DNA from: Tachypleus tridentatus
Taxonomy: Eukaryota; Arthropoda; Merostomata; Xiphosura; Limulidae
DNA length: 64,000 nucleotides
NCBI RefSeq assembly: GCF_004210375.1
Contig: NC_134834.1
Location: forward strand, 151,065,009-151,129,008
Direction: 5' to 3'
The first letter of the stretch is position 1, and the number at the start of each line of letters is the position of its first letter. The translations under genes and the position numbers were made by a program. Shown one piece after another: positions 12,501-24,439 of the stretch. Below the pieces are notes generated by a model. The model had not been told where the DNA came from. It saw only the letters and a program-made list of their open reading frames with translations, and did not search any database.

Positions 12501-15500
12501 TGTAGAATGAAAAATGGTATATAACTATTTTGAAAACTCATATGTTATTGGTTGACCTCTGTTTTTCCTGACCAATAAAGAACATGTGTTCTTTCATCTT
12601 TCTGCACCATACAATGGCCAAAACATCAATTTCAATGCTTTAAGATTTTATAGAAATAGTCATTACACGATCCTTTATGAACAAATCAGAAATAGTTCCA
12701 CAGTTTTGAAGAGTTGCAGTATCCTATAGGCTTTATTCAAACTGCTCGTCAAAAGCAAGGAAGGCATTTCCAGGAGTAGATATCCAGTAAGGTGTATCAT
12801 TTACATTTAGCATTAACTACAGTTCTAATTTTATGGCTTTTAGAGAAACGTTCGAAAAATAACAACTTCAAAGTTGTTTATAAATATTCGAACAATTTCT
12901 AACCCTTGATAAAGTCTGCACCTCAAAGAAAAGGGGACTCAATATAATTGCCTTGCTAATCCTCCACAAAAATGTTGTGTCACTTAAGCAGGTGTAATAT
13001 AGATACCAGACTCGTGTAACAACAAAACGTTGTTAAAAAATGGACAAACAAATACACTATTTTACTACACTTTAATATAAAATAAGCTTATGTGAAAAGT
13101 TAATTTACCCATAGGTTGCTGGTCATTGCTACCTCCAAAGGTTTCTCTAAGTTGAACTCATGACATCACGTACCATTAAAGGACTTGAAACATTTGTTTT
13201 AAAATAAATAATGTGTGTGTGTGTGTTTCACAAACAAATAAATGTTGAACAATGAAGATAATTGAAATGTATATCAATTTACATCATACTATAATGGAAT
13301 TCTTGCTTGTATGATACTGGAGAAACTTTTTTATTATGCTTTGTGAAATTTTTATCCTGTGTGTATGTGGATTTGCAACAGGATTTTGCTGTTTTGCCTT
13401 AATTTCCCATCATAGAGAACTTTATTTTTCTTCATTCACGTTTCAGATATGATATCATTAATACGTCACATCTGGATTTAATGCACCAGAGCTATCTATA
13501 CAAATATAACAGTCCTATTTGTCATATGTTTGTGAAAATTCTTCACAGGATGTGGATAAATCTTCACCAAAATTGGCATGAGGGTTTGTTGGGTCCATGA
13601 GGAGATGCATGCAAATTAAGGTTTTAAATTTTGGGTTTTGCTGTTTTTATGGGTGTTCTGGGATTTTTGTTTTATCATGGATTTACATAACTTTTGTCCA
13701 GGGTATGGGTACCCCACCTAGTGTGTATAATGTGTGTAAATATGTTGGATATGAACATTATTTTAACATTTCTCTGATGTAATGGTGATAACTGGAAACT
13801 AACAACTGTCAGAGTTTAAGAGTTTGAAATTTATTCAATACACTAAGTAATCTATTTGGTTTAAATCTCTTGTAAAACTGACTTTTCACGAGTACTGTGT
13901 TTCTTTTCATGTTGTTACTTCTGTGTAGGTAACCAAAACAAACACGAGTACTGTGTATATCTTTTCATGTTGTTACTTCTGTGTAACCACACTTGGTGTT
14001 GTGTAGACTTTCAAATCTTTTACAAGATTCTAATAATTGTAACATGAACACTTTACTCCTGAACTGATAAGTGATTGTGTTTTCTTATACGTGCTGAAAC
14101 ACCTGCATAATAGGTAAGGTATTATTGTAACACTAGCTGTTTGCCGCTGAAATATATTATTTTTTCTCCCTGGATCAGTATAAGTTGTAAACCTTTATCA
14201 TATGCTTTGACACTACATAAACAAACTGACTGTAAGAATAGATTGTACTCTTATGTATGTCATTCTTGAACAGTGTACTTCAAGAAAGTACCGTTCACAT
14301 GTCTGCGTCTCATTTCTTCACTCTTACGTTTTCACTTTTCTCTGTGACTCGTGGGATACAGTTCTAATGAATAATTTTGTGATCTGTTTTGTAGTACAGA
14401 CATATTTGTATACAAGCACATGGCTATGTATGAAAGCTCTTTTCTTACGTTATTCTCTGTCCATTGTCCTTTACATTGGTCTTATGATAAAGACCATTTT
14501 TTAGACTGTTTTTCTGTGCCAATAGTTATTATTGAATATCATCATACGTTGTTTCAAGTAATACACTTGGTTTATAATTTGTGAGACTGGAATGACAGGT
14601 TCAACTTTTCTGGACTGAGAGTAACACTGTATCATATATAAAGATACTGGTGTCCCTGTTGTTCAGTATTAAATATGGTAATATGCACATATGAAGTGTC
14701 TAATGTGGGTTGTGTTATATGATATCTGGCAAAAAAGTATATCTATAATGAATACATTTAAGGTTTTGTAAATGAATGTTTGAAGATATTCTTGGTCACT
14801 TGAATAATATTTAACACTTCTGAAAATAAATATCATTAAAACTGTTTGTTTTGATTATTTTGTTTCAGGGAAGCTTGGGCTACCTACTTCACTCAGGTTA
14901 GAGTCAAAGCAATTTTCTTTTCAGCCCTTCAGCAAAGTGTAGATGAGGTAAGAAACAGAAGTCTCTAACCAATACTTTAGTTGCATAGATATAATTAGAC
15001 CAAAAGTTATGGGTTGAAGTATGAAGTGTAGTGAAATGAAATATTTCAGATACATTATTTGAGTCTAGATTATTCATTAATATTCTGAGGAGGTTTATAC
15101 GTGTTGTATTGTAAGTTATCATTTTTAGTAAATTAATTATAATCCCAGAATGTCATTGTTATGTTAATAGTCAAATTTATTCCTTTGACAGGTTTCTGAT
15201 ATAAGTAATGGTTTTGAACGATCACAAGAAACTGAAACCCTCTCATACAATAGAACACAAGTTCACCTTGGTTACAGAGAGGCTACAGATCATGCATTCG
15301 ACAGTCTTCACATCAACAAAGGTCAAGAGCAACTTGAAAGTATGAGTGCTAATTCAGGGGTCAAAGATCAATCTGTCAACAGAATTTGTGACAAAGGTCA
15401 GAGTCAGAATACTTCTGAATACTCCCGAGCCAAAACACTTGACAACTTCTTCCTTGTTTTCCAGAGAACACTTAATTACCTTTTTTAAAACATATCATAG

Positions 15501-18500
15501 TGGCAAAAAAGTTAAAGAAGGAGCGACCACAGTAGGACTGGTAAGTTATTGGACTCTTGGTCTTTGAAATAGCTTAGACTTTAAAATATAAGAGCTTGAA
15601 TGTAACTCAGACTAAAATTCATGAGACCTTGAAAGTAGCTCAGACTGAAATGGACGAGACCTTGAAAGTAGTTTAGACTGAAAATCAATTCAAAACAACT
15701 AAACTCTAATAATTTCAGGTGTCCTTCGATCTGAAAACAGTTTAAAGATACATAAAACAATAGGTTATCAAACAATGTTTATTTTCAACCAGAAGTGTTC
15801 ATTATGATATAAAGTTCAAAATATATAGAACTTGGTGTGTAATTTAATAGTGAATAACACAGACTACATATTCTGGTGATTTATTCAAAACTGTGTAAAT
15901 GTGATTTGAGACAATTGCTTTTATAACTATAGGTAAGTTTTAATGTGATTATGACAGTATGCATTGTAATGGCGTGTGTGTCCCCATACCAAGTTTTCTG
16001 AAGTGTTGAATGCCGAGTATGTTAAAATTACACTTTTGTATTAGTTGATGTCAGTTTGTCTTCTCTTCAGGTGGGTTATCCAAATGTTGGGAAGAGTTCG
16101 ACATTGAATGCTTTGTTAAAAACTAAAAAGGTTTCTGTGTCAACAACTCCTGGTAAAACTAAACATTTTCAAGTAAGTATTTTTATATTACAAATCATTG
16201 ATGACTGGAACCATTATGAGCAGAGCAGAACTCTGAGATGGGTATTTGATGTATTGTAACTTTATTAAATGCACTGATACTTATATATGAATAATACATC
16301 AGTTTGAATCTTATTAAGCACCTAAAAATTGGAACATTAACACATGAAAACCAATTAGTTGCAACTTTCTGAAACATTTCCAAGTTAGGGTCATCTATGT
16401 TAATTCATTGTAATAAGTAAAAATTTTCTTTTCTCTTTGATTGTTCAAATTGAAATTATTATAAAATGAAACACACCCAAAGTTTAATAGCTCATATTTT
16501 ACTCTCACCATTTCAGACACTACTGATTGACCAAGAGTTAATTCTGTGCGATTGTCCTGGTTTGGTGTTTCCTACCTTTGTCTCTACCAAAGCGGAAATG
16601 ATAATCAATGGAATATTACCCATTGACCAGATGAGGGACCACATCCCCCAGTGACTTTAATATCCTTATCATGTGTGATGAAGTAACTTAAAAGTGGGAA
16701 GGAAGTACAAAGAAAACATCATGCACATGTCCTTCAGTAGTTTAAACTAACAGAAATCAACGCTGTACCATATACATGTGTCCTTCACTAGTTTAAACTA
16801 ACAGACATCAATGCTGTACCAGATACATGTGTCCTTCACTAGTTTAAACTAACAGACATCAACACTGTACCAGATACATGTCCTTCAGTTGTTTAAACTA
16901 ACAGACATCAACATTGCACCAGATACACGTGCCCTTCACTAATTTAAACTAACAAACTAACTAAATAGTTAATTTTGGTTTAATCTAAATTATAGAATTT
17001 TCTCATATAATTAGAATAAAATAAATTGAGATGTTTGAAATGTGTTATCAGAGTTGAGTTATTGTGTAAAACTCAGCTTTATCTCAATGATGTTCCTGTA
17101 GTGTACATTTAAGTCATAACTCTGTTTGGGTTTTGTTTACAAAGACTAAAAACAGTAATTATTACACATTTATCCTTAATAACTTGTGTATGTTACCAAC
17201 TTGATACCTCGTGATGTACTAGAAAGTACTTACAACATCATGTTACCAAGTCCAGAGGAAGGAGAAGATGAAAGCAGACCTCCAACGGCTGAAGAACTGT
17301 TAAACTATTATGGATGTTAGTATGTGTTCTTGTATTGAATTAACTAATGCTCCTTAAGTATAGAGTAGATACACTAAAGATAACTGAGATCTGTGGTTAC
17401 ACAATTGATACCAGTACAATTTGAATTTTGTTTGACAGTACGTACGGTGAGGAAAGAAAAGATACATTGGTGGCTAATATAATGCTTGCATGCTCACACC
17501 ATTAAAAATGTGTTTGGCCTTGCAGTATCTTAGTGGAGTTAACATTAGGGTCCAATGGAAGTGGATTGACTTTGACACGTCACATTGTCAGGTTCAGTTT
17601 AGGATGAAGCTACCTTCTTGTGTATAATAGTGCAGTGGCTACTCTAATGTGTTTTGCAGGGTATCTTACATTAACTGTAATTTAGTTATTCTCTGTACAT
17701 TGAGAAACAAGTGGACAAAGTCCATATTGTCTAGCTTGGTATGAAAATTACTTAGAGGTGAATGTCAGCTGTCAGAAGTTTGTTCTCAGATTTGAGACAT
17801 TAACTGGGAATGTATTAAAACCTTTTTTATAATCAGATTATAATAGATACGTGTTATAAGACTTAGTGATCTCTACAAACTTTTCAAGTTCAGTGTACAA
17901 AACTCACGTGTGATTGGAGAGTTGAGTTGTTCTTTTTAACAACCTTAATACTTTTTCTAATCTCACTTGCATGCATTGCTTTATGGACTATTCATACCAG
18001 TAATGTTACAGTAGCTGCTGTAGCAAATGATTCCAGTAAACAGTTGTTGCTTTCCTTTCTTTGAGTCAATAGACAGGGTGATAACTGATGTTAATGTAAT
18101 GCTGTTTATCATTACTTTGTAATTATGTGCTGGATTAAAACTGAATATTTTAAGTTGGACATGTTAATAACCACATTAATTATGTTTTGAGGGCATTCAG
18201 GGACCAAATGAATGTTTTATGCATTGCTTTGGTAGGTTCAATACAATATGGAGCTACCTTGTGGCCATTGCACTGTAATATTTCAATGGTGGCTTTTCTT
18301 TTGTACTTTAATGATTGTAAATACATTCAGAAAACAAAGTTTGTCATCTTCATGACACTGGAAAATGAATTGATTTATTTTTTTAAAAGAGACATCAGAG
18401 TGTTCAAACTAATTAAGGTAGCTTTGTGCTGTCAAAAAGATGTATTAAGAGTTGTTCATATACAACTTTGGTTGTTTTATATTCAGCATGGGAAGAATTA

Positions 18501-21500
18501 TGATTCTTGGATACTACTCCGCAAGGATTCTTGTGGACATTGCATTGATTAGTTTTGTATTACCTGTTCTTATATTTGTCTCAGTTAGATACATTACCTC
18601 TCTCAAAATTTTTGTCAGACATGAGAGGCTTCATGGGATCTCGAGGACTTCCTGACACGGCTCGTACTGCTCGTTTCATTTTGAAGGATTTTGTCAGTGG
18701 AAAACTTTTATATTGTCACCCACCACCAGGGGTAGAAAATTCAGATTACCAGAAATTCCTGCCACCACAACCAAGGAATACTTCAAGGGAGATAATGCCA
18801 CATCAACTTCGTGTGATTAAGGTTAGAAACTTGTTTTGAGAGTTTCAAAAAATTAAACCTTTGTGTCAATAACTCACTTTGTTTTTTCTTATGTTGATGA
18901 AATACTATGTGACATCGTTCAGCTTTTATTTACAAAGAATTTATTATGTTTTGGTAAAGAAATACATTGAATAATAATAGTTGTTATTTGTCTTTGTCTG
19001 GTGATGAAAATCTCTTGACATGTGTTAGAAGTTCAACTGGCAGTCGTGATGACCTGGAAGTGTTGATTCAACAAACTTATTATATGGTTTGTGTTATTGG
19101 GTTAAAAACAAAATATCGGATGAAATAGTTCTGAATTTGACATAAAATTTTTACAGATATGATATCTTCTTTAGGGAAATTTGTTTGAATTTGTAGCTTT
19201 AAAATTTTGAAAAGTTTTCACTGAGGTGAAACATTTAAATTATTCACTGATTTTTATGCCTTCCTACATTATTTTAAAAACTTACCAACAAAATTTTCAC
19301 CCTGGTGGTGGACTGTTGGAAGTATTACAGATATGTTGCTAAAACGTGAGGATTAATTTTCCATGGTAGATAGAGTTTGAATATCTTTTTATGTAGCTGT
19401 GTAGTAAAAGATAAACAGTAAATATCAAAACTGTGTGTAGTTTTTCATTTTATATTACATAACATTAGTTACCAGTTACACAACTTCAGGGGTATATCAC
19501 TACATGCCTCAACATTTACCCTAATATGTATATACCAGAACACATTACATGATTACATATTTTTATAACGAGTGCATTAGAGAAAGATTAGATTTGAACA
19601 AAAGTGTACTTTCAGTGCTTATAAGTTATTTTACTTGTGTTGTTTATAGAGACTGAGTTATGTAATTTGCTTAACAAGCCCTGTATAGTTAGATCTGTGG
19701 TGTAAAAATAACAATCTGGATTTTATTTCGAAATGAAAAATGTACATGGAATAAAAATGTTGAAGTTTTCCCCTCTCTACATTATTCTGTCTTCTAATAA
19801 CTTCCTTTCTTCAATTATGAAATGTAGTTTTAAAACATTAAGTTATTAATTTGTTGTTATTGTGTCTGTATAAACATATAATCTGTGATTGGACATCAGT
19901 TTCAGTGTATATGATAGTCCAATCAAAAACTTACGTGATGACTGTGATTTAGGTTTCAGTTTCTTTACCGAGCAATTTATTATATATATTCTATAATCTA
20001 CTTGGTTAAATCTTTCTGATCAATTTCTTTGAATCATAATTATGTATATGAGGTAACCTAAAAATGTTTGAAAGTGGTACAAATAAAGGTCCGTGATTAT
20101 TCTTTTGATTGATGGTTATATATTGTACAGAATATATTAGTGATTATTCAAACTGTTCAGAAGCACTTCATATACATTTAAAAATGTGTTACTTAAATGT
20201 AATTAACCTTTTTTCGTCTTTCACACAGAGTGGTAATACCACAAGTAAAGAAATTGACAGAGAATTCTTCCGAAAGGTTTGTTTTTTTATTTAAATAATA
20301 ACTTGCATATTACTAATTAATAACTAAACTTATTAAATACATTTTAATTCTTTAATAACTTTTATTATTTTTGGGTGTTTAAAATTGACTTAACTAACAA
20401 AACCGTGGCTGTATCAACAAACAGTGTTTAATTGGATCTCTCAGTTGAGCTATAATCCAAACAAGTTAGTGTTGTATAACTACAGATGGATGTTAAAAAT
20501 AGTTAAGGTTCATAAGTGAGGTTATAATAACTGGTTTTGTCTTTCAATCCCTGTTCACTGTATTACACTTGAAGAAGCAACTGAAGGGACTCCAAACAGT
20601 CTAAACAAAAGTAAACGACACTGTAGTCTTAAGTGCCAACAACTTGAACAACTATTTAAGTTTTCGTGCATAGTTGGGGGTCAAAGTGCACATGCCACAA
20701 CCTTATACAGAATGCTATTGAACTTGTTATTTATTTTACCTTAAATTGCTGATTTAGTGATACTTTGTATAAAGGAGAATAAACACCAGATACATTATAT
20801 ATGGATACCAAGAAGAACTCTAGATATACACTTGTGAGGTTTTAGAGGTTAAACAAATACAGTATTGAAGCTGGACGATGAAGGAAAGTATTTTGGTACT
20901 TTACAGGAACAGTATCTGTGCTCTGATTTACCAGAACCTGAGTTCAACTGGTTTCTTTAACTTGCAGACATACCTTGATGACTGTTTGGATATAGCCATA
21001 TCAAGTCATGTTAACTGTTGAGTGGATCCAAACAGGGCTACTGTTTAGTTAGAACCATACTTTCATGTGAACTGTTAAGTGAGTCCAGATATGGATACTC
21101 TTTAGGTAGAACCATACTGCCATGTTACAGTTTGGATGGAACCTTACTTTCATGTAAACTGTTTTTTTTTTATAAAAGTCCTTACGAACAAGTTACTGAT
21201 GCCCAATTTACCTTATGCTCTTGTAAGTTCTTGTGTTTGATACTTTCCATGAATTTCTTAAGACGTTTTTAGATAGATTTTTCAGGCAGAGTATTTGTAT
21301 AAGTTGAATGGACAGCAACTTCCTTTTGTAGTTCTGGCCAAAGTAGTTTGAGTATCAAAAAGTTTGAGTGTTTCTCAAACCTCTGCAGTGCAGTGAAGGT
21401 CAGCATAAAGAAAACACAACCACTTCCTCTTCATTCAAAATTTCAATGGAAAAACTCAAACATGTAGCTAAGAAATTGAACATGAATATCCAGTGGAAAT

Positions 21501-22799
21501 CTTGCAATACATTGAGATCGATCATGGAGAAAAACAAACAAACATTCAAATGATAAACACATAAATGTAATTTATTAAATTCCATGTTCCTGTGTTTAAA
21601 CATACATTAGAGAAATGGGAAGAAAACTTATGAAATGAATTAAAGAACATAGATGGTAAAAGACATTGTAGAACACACCATGCTTACTGGACACAAAATA
21701 AACTAGAATCACTGACACAGACAAATTAATTATTAAATAGAGGTGAGTAACCTGTGGTGGCTATCATTGGTTAAACATGAAGGAAATCTCCACCAATCAT
21801 AATACACCCTCCACAATAGACCATAATACTATAAAGACAAACAACACCACACACACACACATTCATCTGAAAACAAAAGGCAAATAACTTTCAAAAGGCT
21901 GTCCTCTACAGTTGTGCTTCTCCAACAGGCAGTTGTTCTCCATTTGGCTTAGTTTCATCTGTTTAAGTCATATTCCTTACAAATCTACTTTTTATCCAGG
22001 TCGTAACTACATTTCTACAAACTTTAATTGTAAACATTATCACACCACGTGATTGACATATACATAGAAGCAGTTTAGTCCAGTTATGATGTTTAGAAGT
22101 AGCTGTGTATAAAAGCTTTACTTGTTTGTTCATCCAAATTTTGACTTTACTATGATTGATAATATAACTAATAATTGTTCTTAATTCTTTTACATTTTTT
22201 GACTCTTTCTTTCATTTGAAGTTTGTCCAGAAATGAACTTTTAATCTAAGAAAGTTTTTTTTATAATAAATGAATTCCAAATCCCAAGTGATATCCTGCT
22301 ATTTCTGGTTTAAATTTACAGTATTTCTCTTCCACCCAATTAGAAGTTTGCATAGTTGTACCTCTAATCATTGATTTATTATAGTTATGTGTGTGTAAGT
22401 TGTTACTCCTGTGCTTTGTGTCGTACTTTCTTTTCATTAGTTCTTTATTTTGCTGGAATTTGTAAATTCTGAAATGTATGATTACAGATGATTTGTAGCT
22501 GAAGTTATGGGTTTTAGTTCTTTATTATTGATGCTTGTGTTAAGCAGATTCTTTCATGAAACATTATTTACTGAATATTGGTGTACATATTGGTGATGAG
22601 TACATATTTAACTTAGTTCATAGATAGAGTTAATCTCTGCTCTTTACTTTCATATAATCAGGTGAGCCTTCAAGTGCACAGTAAAGGTGTGCTTTCCAAA
22701 GCACAACCTTCGAGTGAGACCCAGAAGCCTTGGAAAAAACACAATAACAGAAACAAAAAATTAAAACTGAGGAAGGTTTATGCTGATTGTGACCAGTGA
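3573..22799 (+). CDS. LSG1: LSG1, large subunit GTPase 1 (14 coding exons)
   Basis: Cytoplasmic circularly permuted GTPase that releases the export adaptor NMD3 from pre-60S ribosomes (known for the family). Exons: 3573-3659, 5323-5449, 8583-8704, 9960-10046, 10600-10686, 12256-12399, 14869-14947, 15192-15540, 16071-16172, 16517-16659, 17192-17315, 18619-18821, 20229-20276, 22662-22799. G motifs come in permuted order: NKSD (G4, exon 6), SAL (G5, exon 7), GYPNVGKS (G1, exon 9), DCPGL (G3, exon 10). Other family blocks seen are DGYDWARLNL, EFWRQLWRV, VSGKLLYCHPPPG and the terminal KPWKKHNNRNKK. The start codon gives MGKKQENLGRSLMR, the expected N-terminus. Phases join at every boundary if one base is corrected in each of exons 3, 8 and 10, giving about 612 residues (human about 658). 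Those three shifts are in A, T and C runs and look like sequencing errors. All introns are GT-AG except intron 10. Confidence 0.93.
3815..3912. repeat. 48-bp direct repeat, about 2 copies
   Basis: GTAGTCGATTCAACTAGAAC followed by ACATGCTGACGTGGACCAAG occurs twice in a row, with a third partial start (ATGTAGTTG) after it. The two units differ by one base (AAGTTG versus AAGTGG). It lies in LSG1 intron 1. Confidence 0.85.
4951..5093. repeat. Imperfect inverted repeat, arms about 60 bp, short loop
   Basis: The left arm (about 4951-5016) contains TGTTGTAAAAAACACAATTG, and the right arm (about 5032-5093) contains its near complement CAATTGTGTTTTTACAACA. Pairing extends outward to CTGAAATGG against CCATTCCAG and inward to AAAGTCT against AGACTTT. 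The loop is about 15 bp (CTTCAAGTCAAGA region). It could be a foldback MITE or a transcribed intronic hairpin. No target-site duplication was identified. Confidence 0.8.
5901..6969. repeat. 51-bp minisatellite, about 21 copies, LSG1 intron 2
   Basis: The unit starts GAAAATTTGGAGCACAGTAT and ends AAAAAGCTAATGACA or GTCA, 51 bp long, repeated about 21 times with very few differences. Variable sites are GACA/GTCA, AAAAAG/AAGAAG and single changes at 6111 and 6775. Because 51 is a multiple of three and the unit lacks stops in several frames, long spurious reading frames run through it on both strands. It begins about 450 bp after the exon 2 donor. High unit identity implies recent expansion, and length polymorphism is likely. 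Confidence 0.97.
7078..7215 (+). mobile_element. Diverged tRNA-derived SINE
   Basis: GGTCTAATGTTTAAGGTACTGGACTCATAATTTGTGTGTCATGGGTTCAAAACC resembles a tRNA head: an A-box-like TGGTCTAATG and a B-box-like GGGTTCAAAACC. The following ATTGGTAAAACCTGCTGCTCATTGG and GTTGGTGGTG parallel the tail of the SINE family seen repeatedly at 34-64 kb. It is old, and its ends are unclear. A short LINE-like tail follows to about 7340. Confidence 0.5.
7703..7945. repeat. About 48-bp degenerate tandem repeat, 5 copies
   Basis: Successive units share GATTCCCCATCTGTTACCAG, GGCCTTCTAGCTGT and TACTGT. Period is about 48-51 bp. The later copies are more diverged (TCCATCTGTG, TTTTAGTTGG). It lies in LSG1 intron 2, downstream of the 51-bp array. 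The rest of intron 2 shows nothing recognisable. Confidence 0.8.
8760..9260 (+). mobile_element. LINE fragment in LSG1 intron 3
   Basis: Near 8800 the translation gives LDFRKAYG, like the YLDFRKAF block of a LINE reverse transcriptase. Near 8990-9030 RAQRRAVRMILIRKDIEY matches the QRRATRMI block that precedes the C-terminal tail. Both are on the plus strand and heavily decayed. Family assignment beyond a CR1-like non-LTR element is not possible. Confidence 0.45.
10687..12255 (+). other. LSG1 intron 5 with a 42-bp tandem repeat
   Basis: At about 11556-11758 a 42-bp unit repeats five times with moderate divergence (ATAATTACTTGTTTATCATT, then AATACATCTGGGC and related). The 14-residue periodicity it gives in translation creates short open frames that are not genes. 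Nothing else is recognised in this intron. Confidence 0.8.
12400..14868 (+). other. LSG1 intron 6
   Basis: Non-coding. It contains a short GT microsatellite near 13212-13227. It also has a direct repeat of about 50 bp near 13888-13998 (CACGAGTACTGTGT, then TTTTCATGTTGTTACTTCTG, twice). I see no exon or transposon in the remainder. Confidence 0.6.
15541..16070 (+). other. LSG1 intron 8 with a short degenerate repeat
   Basis: Between about 15590 and 15690 a 36-38 bp unit recurs (GAGACCTTGAAAGTAGCTCA and variants) about three times. The rest shows no features. Confidence 0.5.
16660..17191 (+). other. Putative U12-type intron of LSG1 (intron 10)
   Basis: The reading frame of exon 10 ends GTG ACT TTA. 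The next bases are ATATCCTT, an exact match to the U12 5' splice-site consensus (RTATCCTT), and no usable U2 donor is seen at this point. Near the 3' end ATCCTTAAT (17172-17180) matches the U12 branch-site consensus TTCCTTRAY except at the first base. Its branch A is 12 nt before the protein-predicted start of exon 11 (GTT ACC AAC TTG ATA). No AG lies just before exon 11. The terminal dinucleotide by protein alignment is AT; an AC occurs 5 nt later but changes the phase. A 56-bp tandem repeat occupies 16725-16950. Confidence 0.7.
16725..16950. repeat. About 56-bp tandem repeat, 4 copies
   Basis: The unit contains CCTTCACTAGTTTAAACTAA, ACAGACATCAA and CTGTACCAGATACATGT. Four full copies and part of a fifth are present, with a shorter third unit. 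It lies inside the putative U12-type intron. Confidence 0.88.
17316..18618 (+). other. LSG1 intron 11
   Basis: No exon, known repeat or regulatory element is recognised in this 1.3-kb intron. The short open frames in it (for example around 18187-18552) have no recognisable similarity and cross no plausible splice pair. Confidence 0.5.
18822..20228 (+). other. LSG1 intron 12
   Basis: AT-rich intron with no recognised gene, transposon or tandem repeat. Confidence 0.5.
20277..22661 (+). other. LSG1 intron 13
   Basis: AT-rich intron. A weak imperfect repeat lies around 21015-21160 (AGAACCATACTTTCATGT, AGAACCATACTGCCATGT, GGAACCTTACTTTCATGT). No recognised exon or transposon elsewhere in the intron. 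Confidence 0.45.
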
Positions 22800-22848
22800 T
22801 GTGCATTGTTTGAGATGAGTTATTGTTACTGTGTATAAAAGAAAAAAA

Positions 22849-22854
22849 AATAAA
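22849..22854 (+). terminator. Polyadenylation signal of LSG1
   Basis: AATAAA lies 50 bases after the LSG1 stop codon (22797-22799), in a short A-rich stretch. Its position fits a compact 3'UTR. Confidence 0.75.
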
Positions 22855-22959
22855 GAACTGATGTTGAAATATTACAGAAGTAATAACTGGAGATAATAGT
22901 GAGAGTTTGATCTTGAAAATTTCATTTTAAAATAGAACTATTGTAAAATATGTTGCATA

Positions 22960-23260
22960 TTTAAGGACAACAAGAGACTTGTTGATCCATCTAGACTATG
23001 CCTTCCATTAAAACAAATTGTACAATGAAAATATGATATTCAGAGTTGGCTGTTATTGTTCAAACATTTATAAAACTTTCCCTTAAACTCCCTTAACTTA
23101 ACTGTATCCACTATGTATGTTGGAAATCAACCCATCTCAAAAGATAACCACCTTGTTATAAAAATAAAGCAATCTTGGCTGAAGGCAGCTTTCCAAATAG
23201 TTTTTTTATTTTTGTAAAATAGTATCATTCCCATCATAATTTAGCAACACCTGAAATCTT
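22960..23260 (-). mobile_element. LINE 3'-end fragment
   Basis: The order of motifs on this strand (AACTCCCTTAACTTAACTGT, CACTATGTATGTTGG, AAAATAAAGCAATCTTGG) parallels the minus-strand LINE tail at 2345-2460. It is probably the 3' end of the LINE whose polymerase lies at 23700-24330. The sequence from 23140 on reappears after the gap at 46922. Confidence 0.5.
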
Positions 23261-23699
23261 AACATCACTTCTATATCTGAATAATTTATCGACCATTCAT
23301 TCCTTCATCTGTTATTTATGTAAATAAATAAATAAAAACAAAGGCCCAAACAGTGACCACTGAGGTACCTAACTCATGACATTTATCTAAAGTGACTGAA
23401 CTCTATTTGTAACAACCCTGTACTTTCTTCTATCCAGCCACCACCTGCCCTGTGAAAGTGGGTTTTCTCTGGGTGCTCCTGTTTCTCCCCACAGCTAATT
23501 TAGAAGCATTGGATTTATTGACCCCACCAGCAGGTGACCTTGTAAAGTGCCCATCACGTTAGTCAAATATTGCTTTCTTCCAACTTTTCTATGTCCCCAT
23601 TTCCAAAATTCTGAGATTGACTTTCATTCCTAAACTTTATGCAAAACTTAACTTATTATGTTAATGTTATTACACTCGCTCATGTATGAGGTAAAGGGA

Positions 23700-24330
23700 A
23701 ATACCAATATCCCTGAACACCCTGTTGAGGAAAGTCTTACTTTCCTTTAAAACTAAATCCCTGCTACGGTATATAAATATATCCACCCAGACAGCCTATC
23801 TTCCATATATATATATATATATATAGATATCTTGTACAAGCCTTTTATATGGCACTTTATCAAATGCTTTCTGAAATCCAGGTAAACCAAATCCACACTT
23901 ACCCTCATGTACATAAGCAGTAATATTTTCAAAGTGTCAAAAGATTTGTAAGACAATATTTTTCCCTTTGTGAAACCATGTTGACTATCCAATAAAATTC
24001 TGAACTTTGTTAAATGATGTGACAAAGCATCTTATATCAGACTTTGCAAAACTTCGTACAACTGATGTAAGACTAATAGGCATATAATTACTGGAACTAC
24101 TTCTATTACCTCCCTTGAAGATAGGAGTGATATTGGCTAATTTCTAATCTGTTGGTACTTGTCCACTAACACTATGTAACACAAATTTTGTTCCTGGATA
24201 GTATGTGTTATTTCTTAACTGCTTATGTTGTAAAAGTACTGCAAATGGCCATAATTAATTCCCTTCAAACTTTGCTTTTGTGACCTGGATAATGAAATTT
24301 AGAAATTAACCTATTTTCCATGTAAAAATG
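23700..24330 (-). mobile_element. CR1-like LINE reverse transcriptase relic (block 1)
   Basis: Reading the minus strand from about 24160, the translation has LANITPIFKGGNRSSSSNY, then PISLTSVV, then DSQHGFTKGK, VDLVYLDFRK and an RLSGW remnant. These are the ordered conserved blocks of a non-LTR reverse transcriptase. Several frame changes and stops are present, and a TA microsatellite sits at 23807-23824. The catalytic YxDD block was not found, so the polymerase is incomplete. Confidence 0.75.
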
Positions 24331-24439
24331 GGCAAATTTGCACATTTTTATTTACATAAGGTCAGAAAAAAACAACATGAATCAAGAGTTACATGTATTT
24401 ATACTAGTTATACAAAAATGTTTAGAAGTGAGTAGTTTT

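Noticed and set aside
16660-16680. Ordinary GT donor (TCATGTGTGATG) for LSG1 exon 10
   Set aside because: It would add residues absent from LSG1 proteins, and no AG acceptor precedes exon 11 in the required phase.
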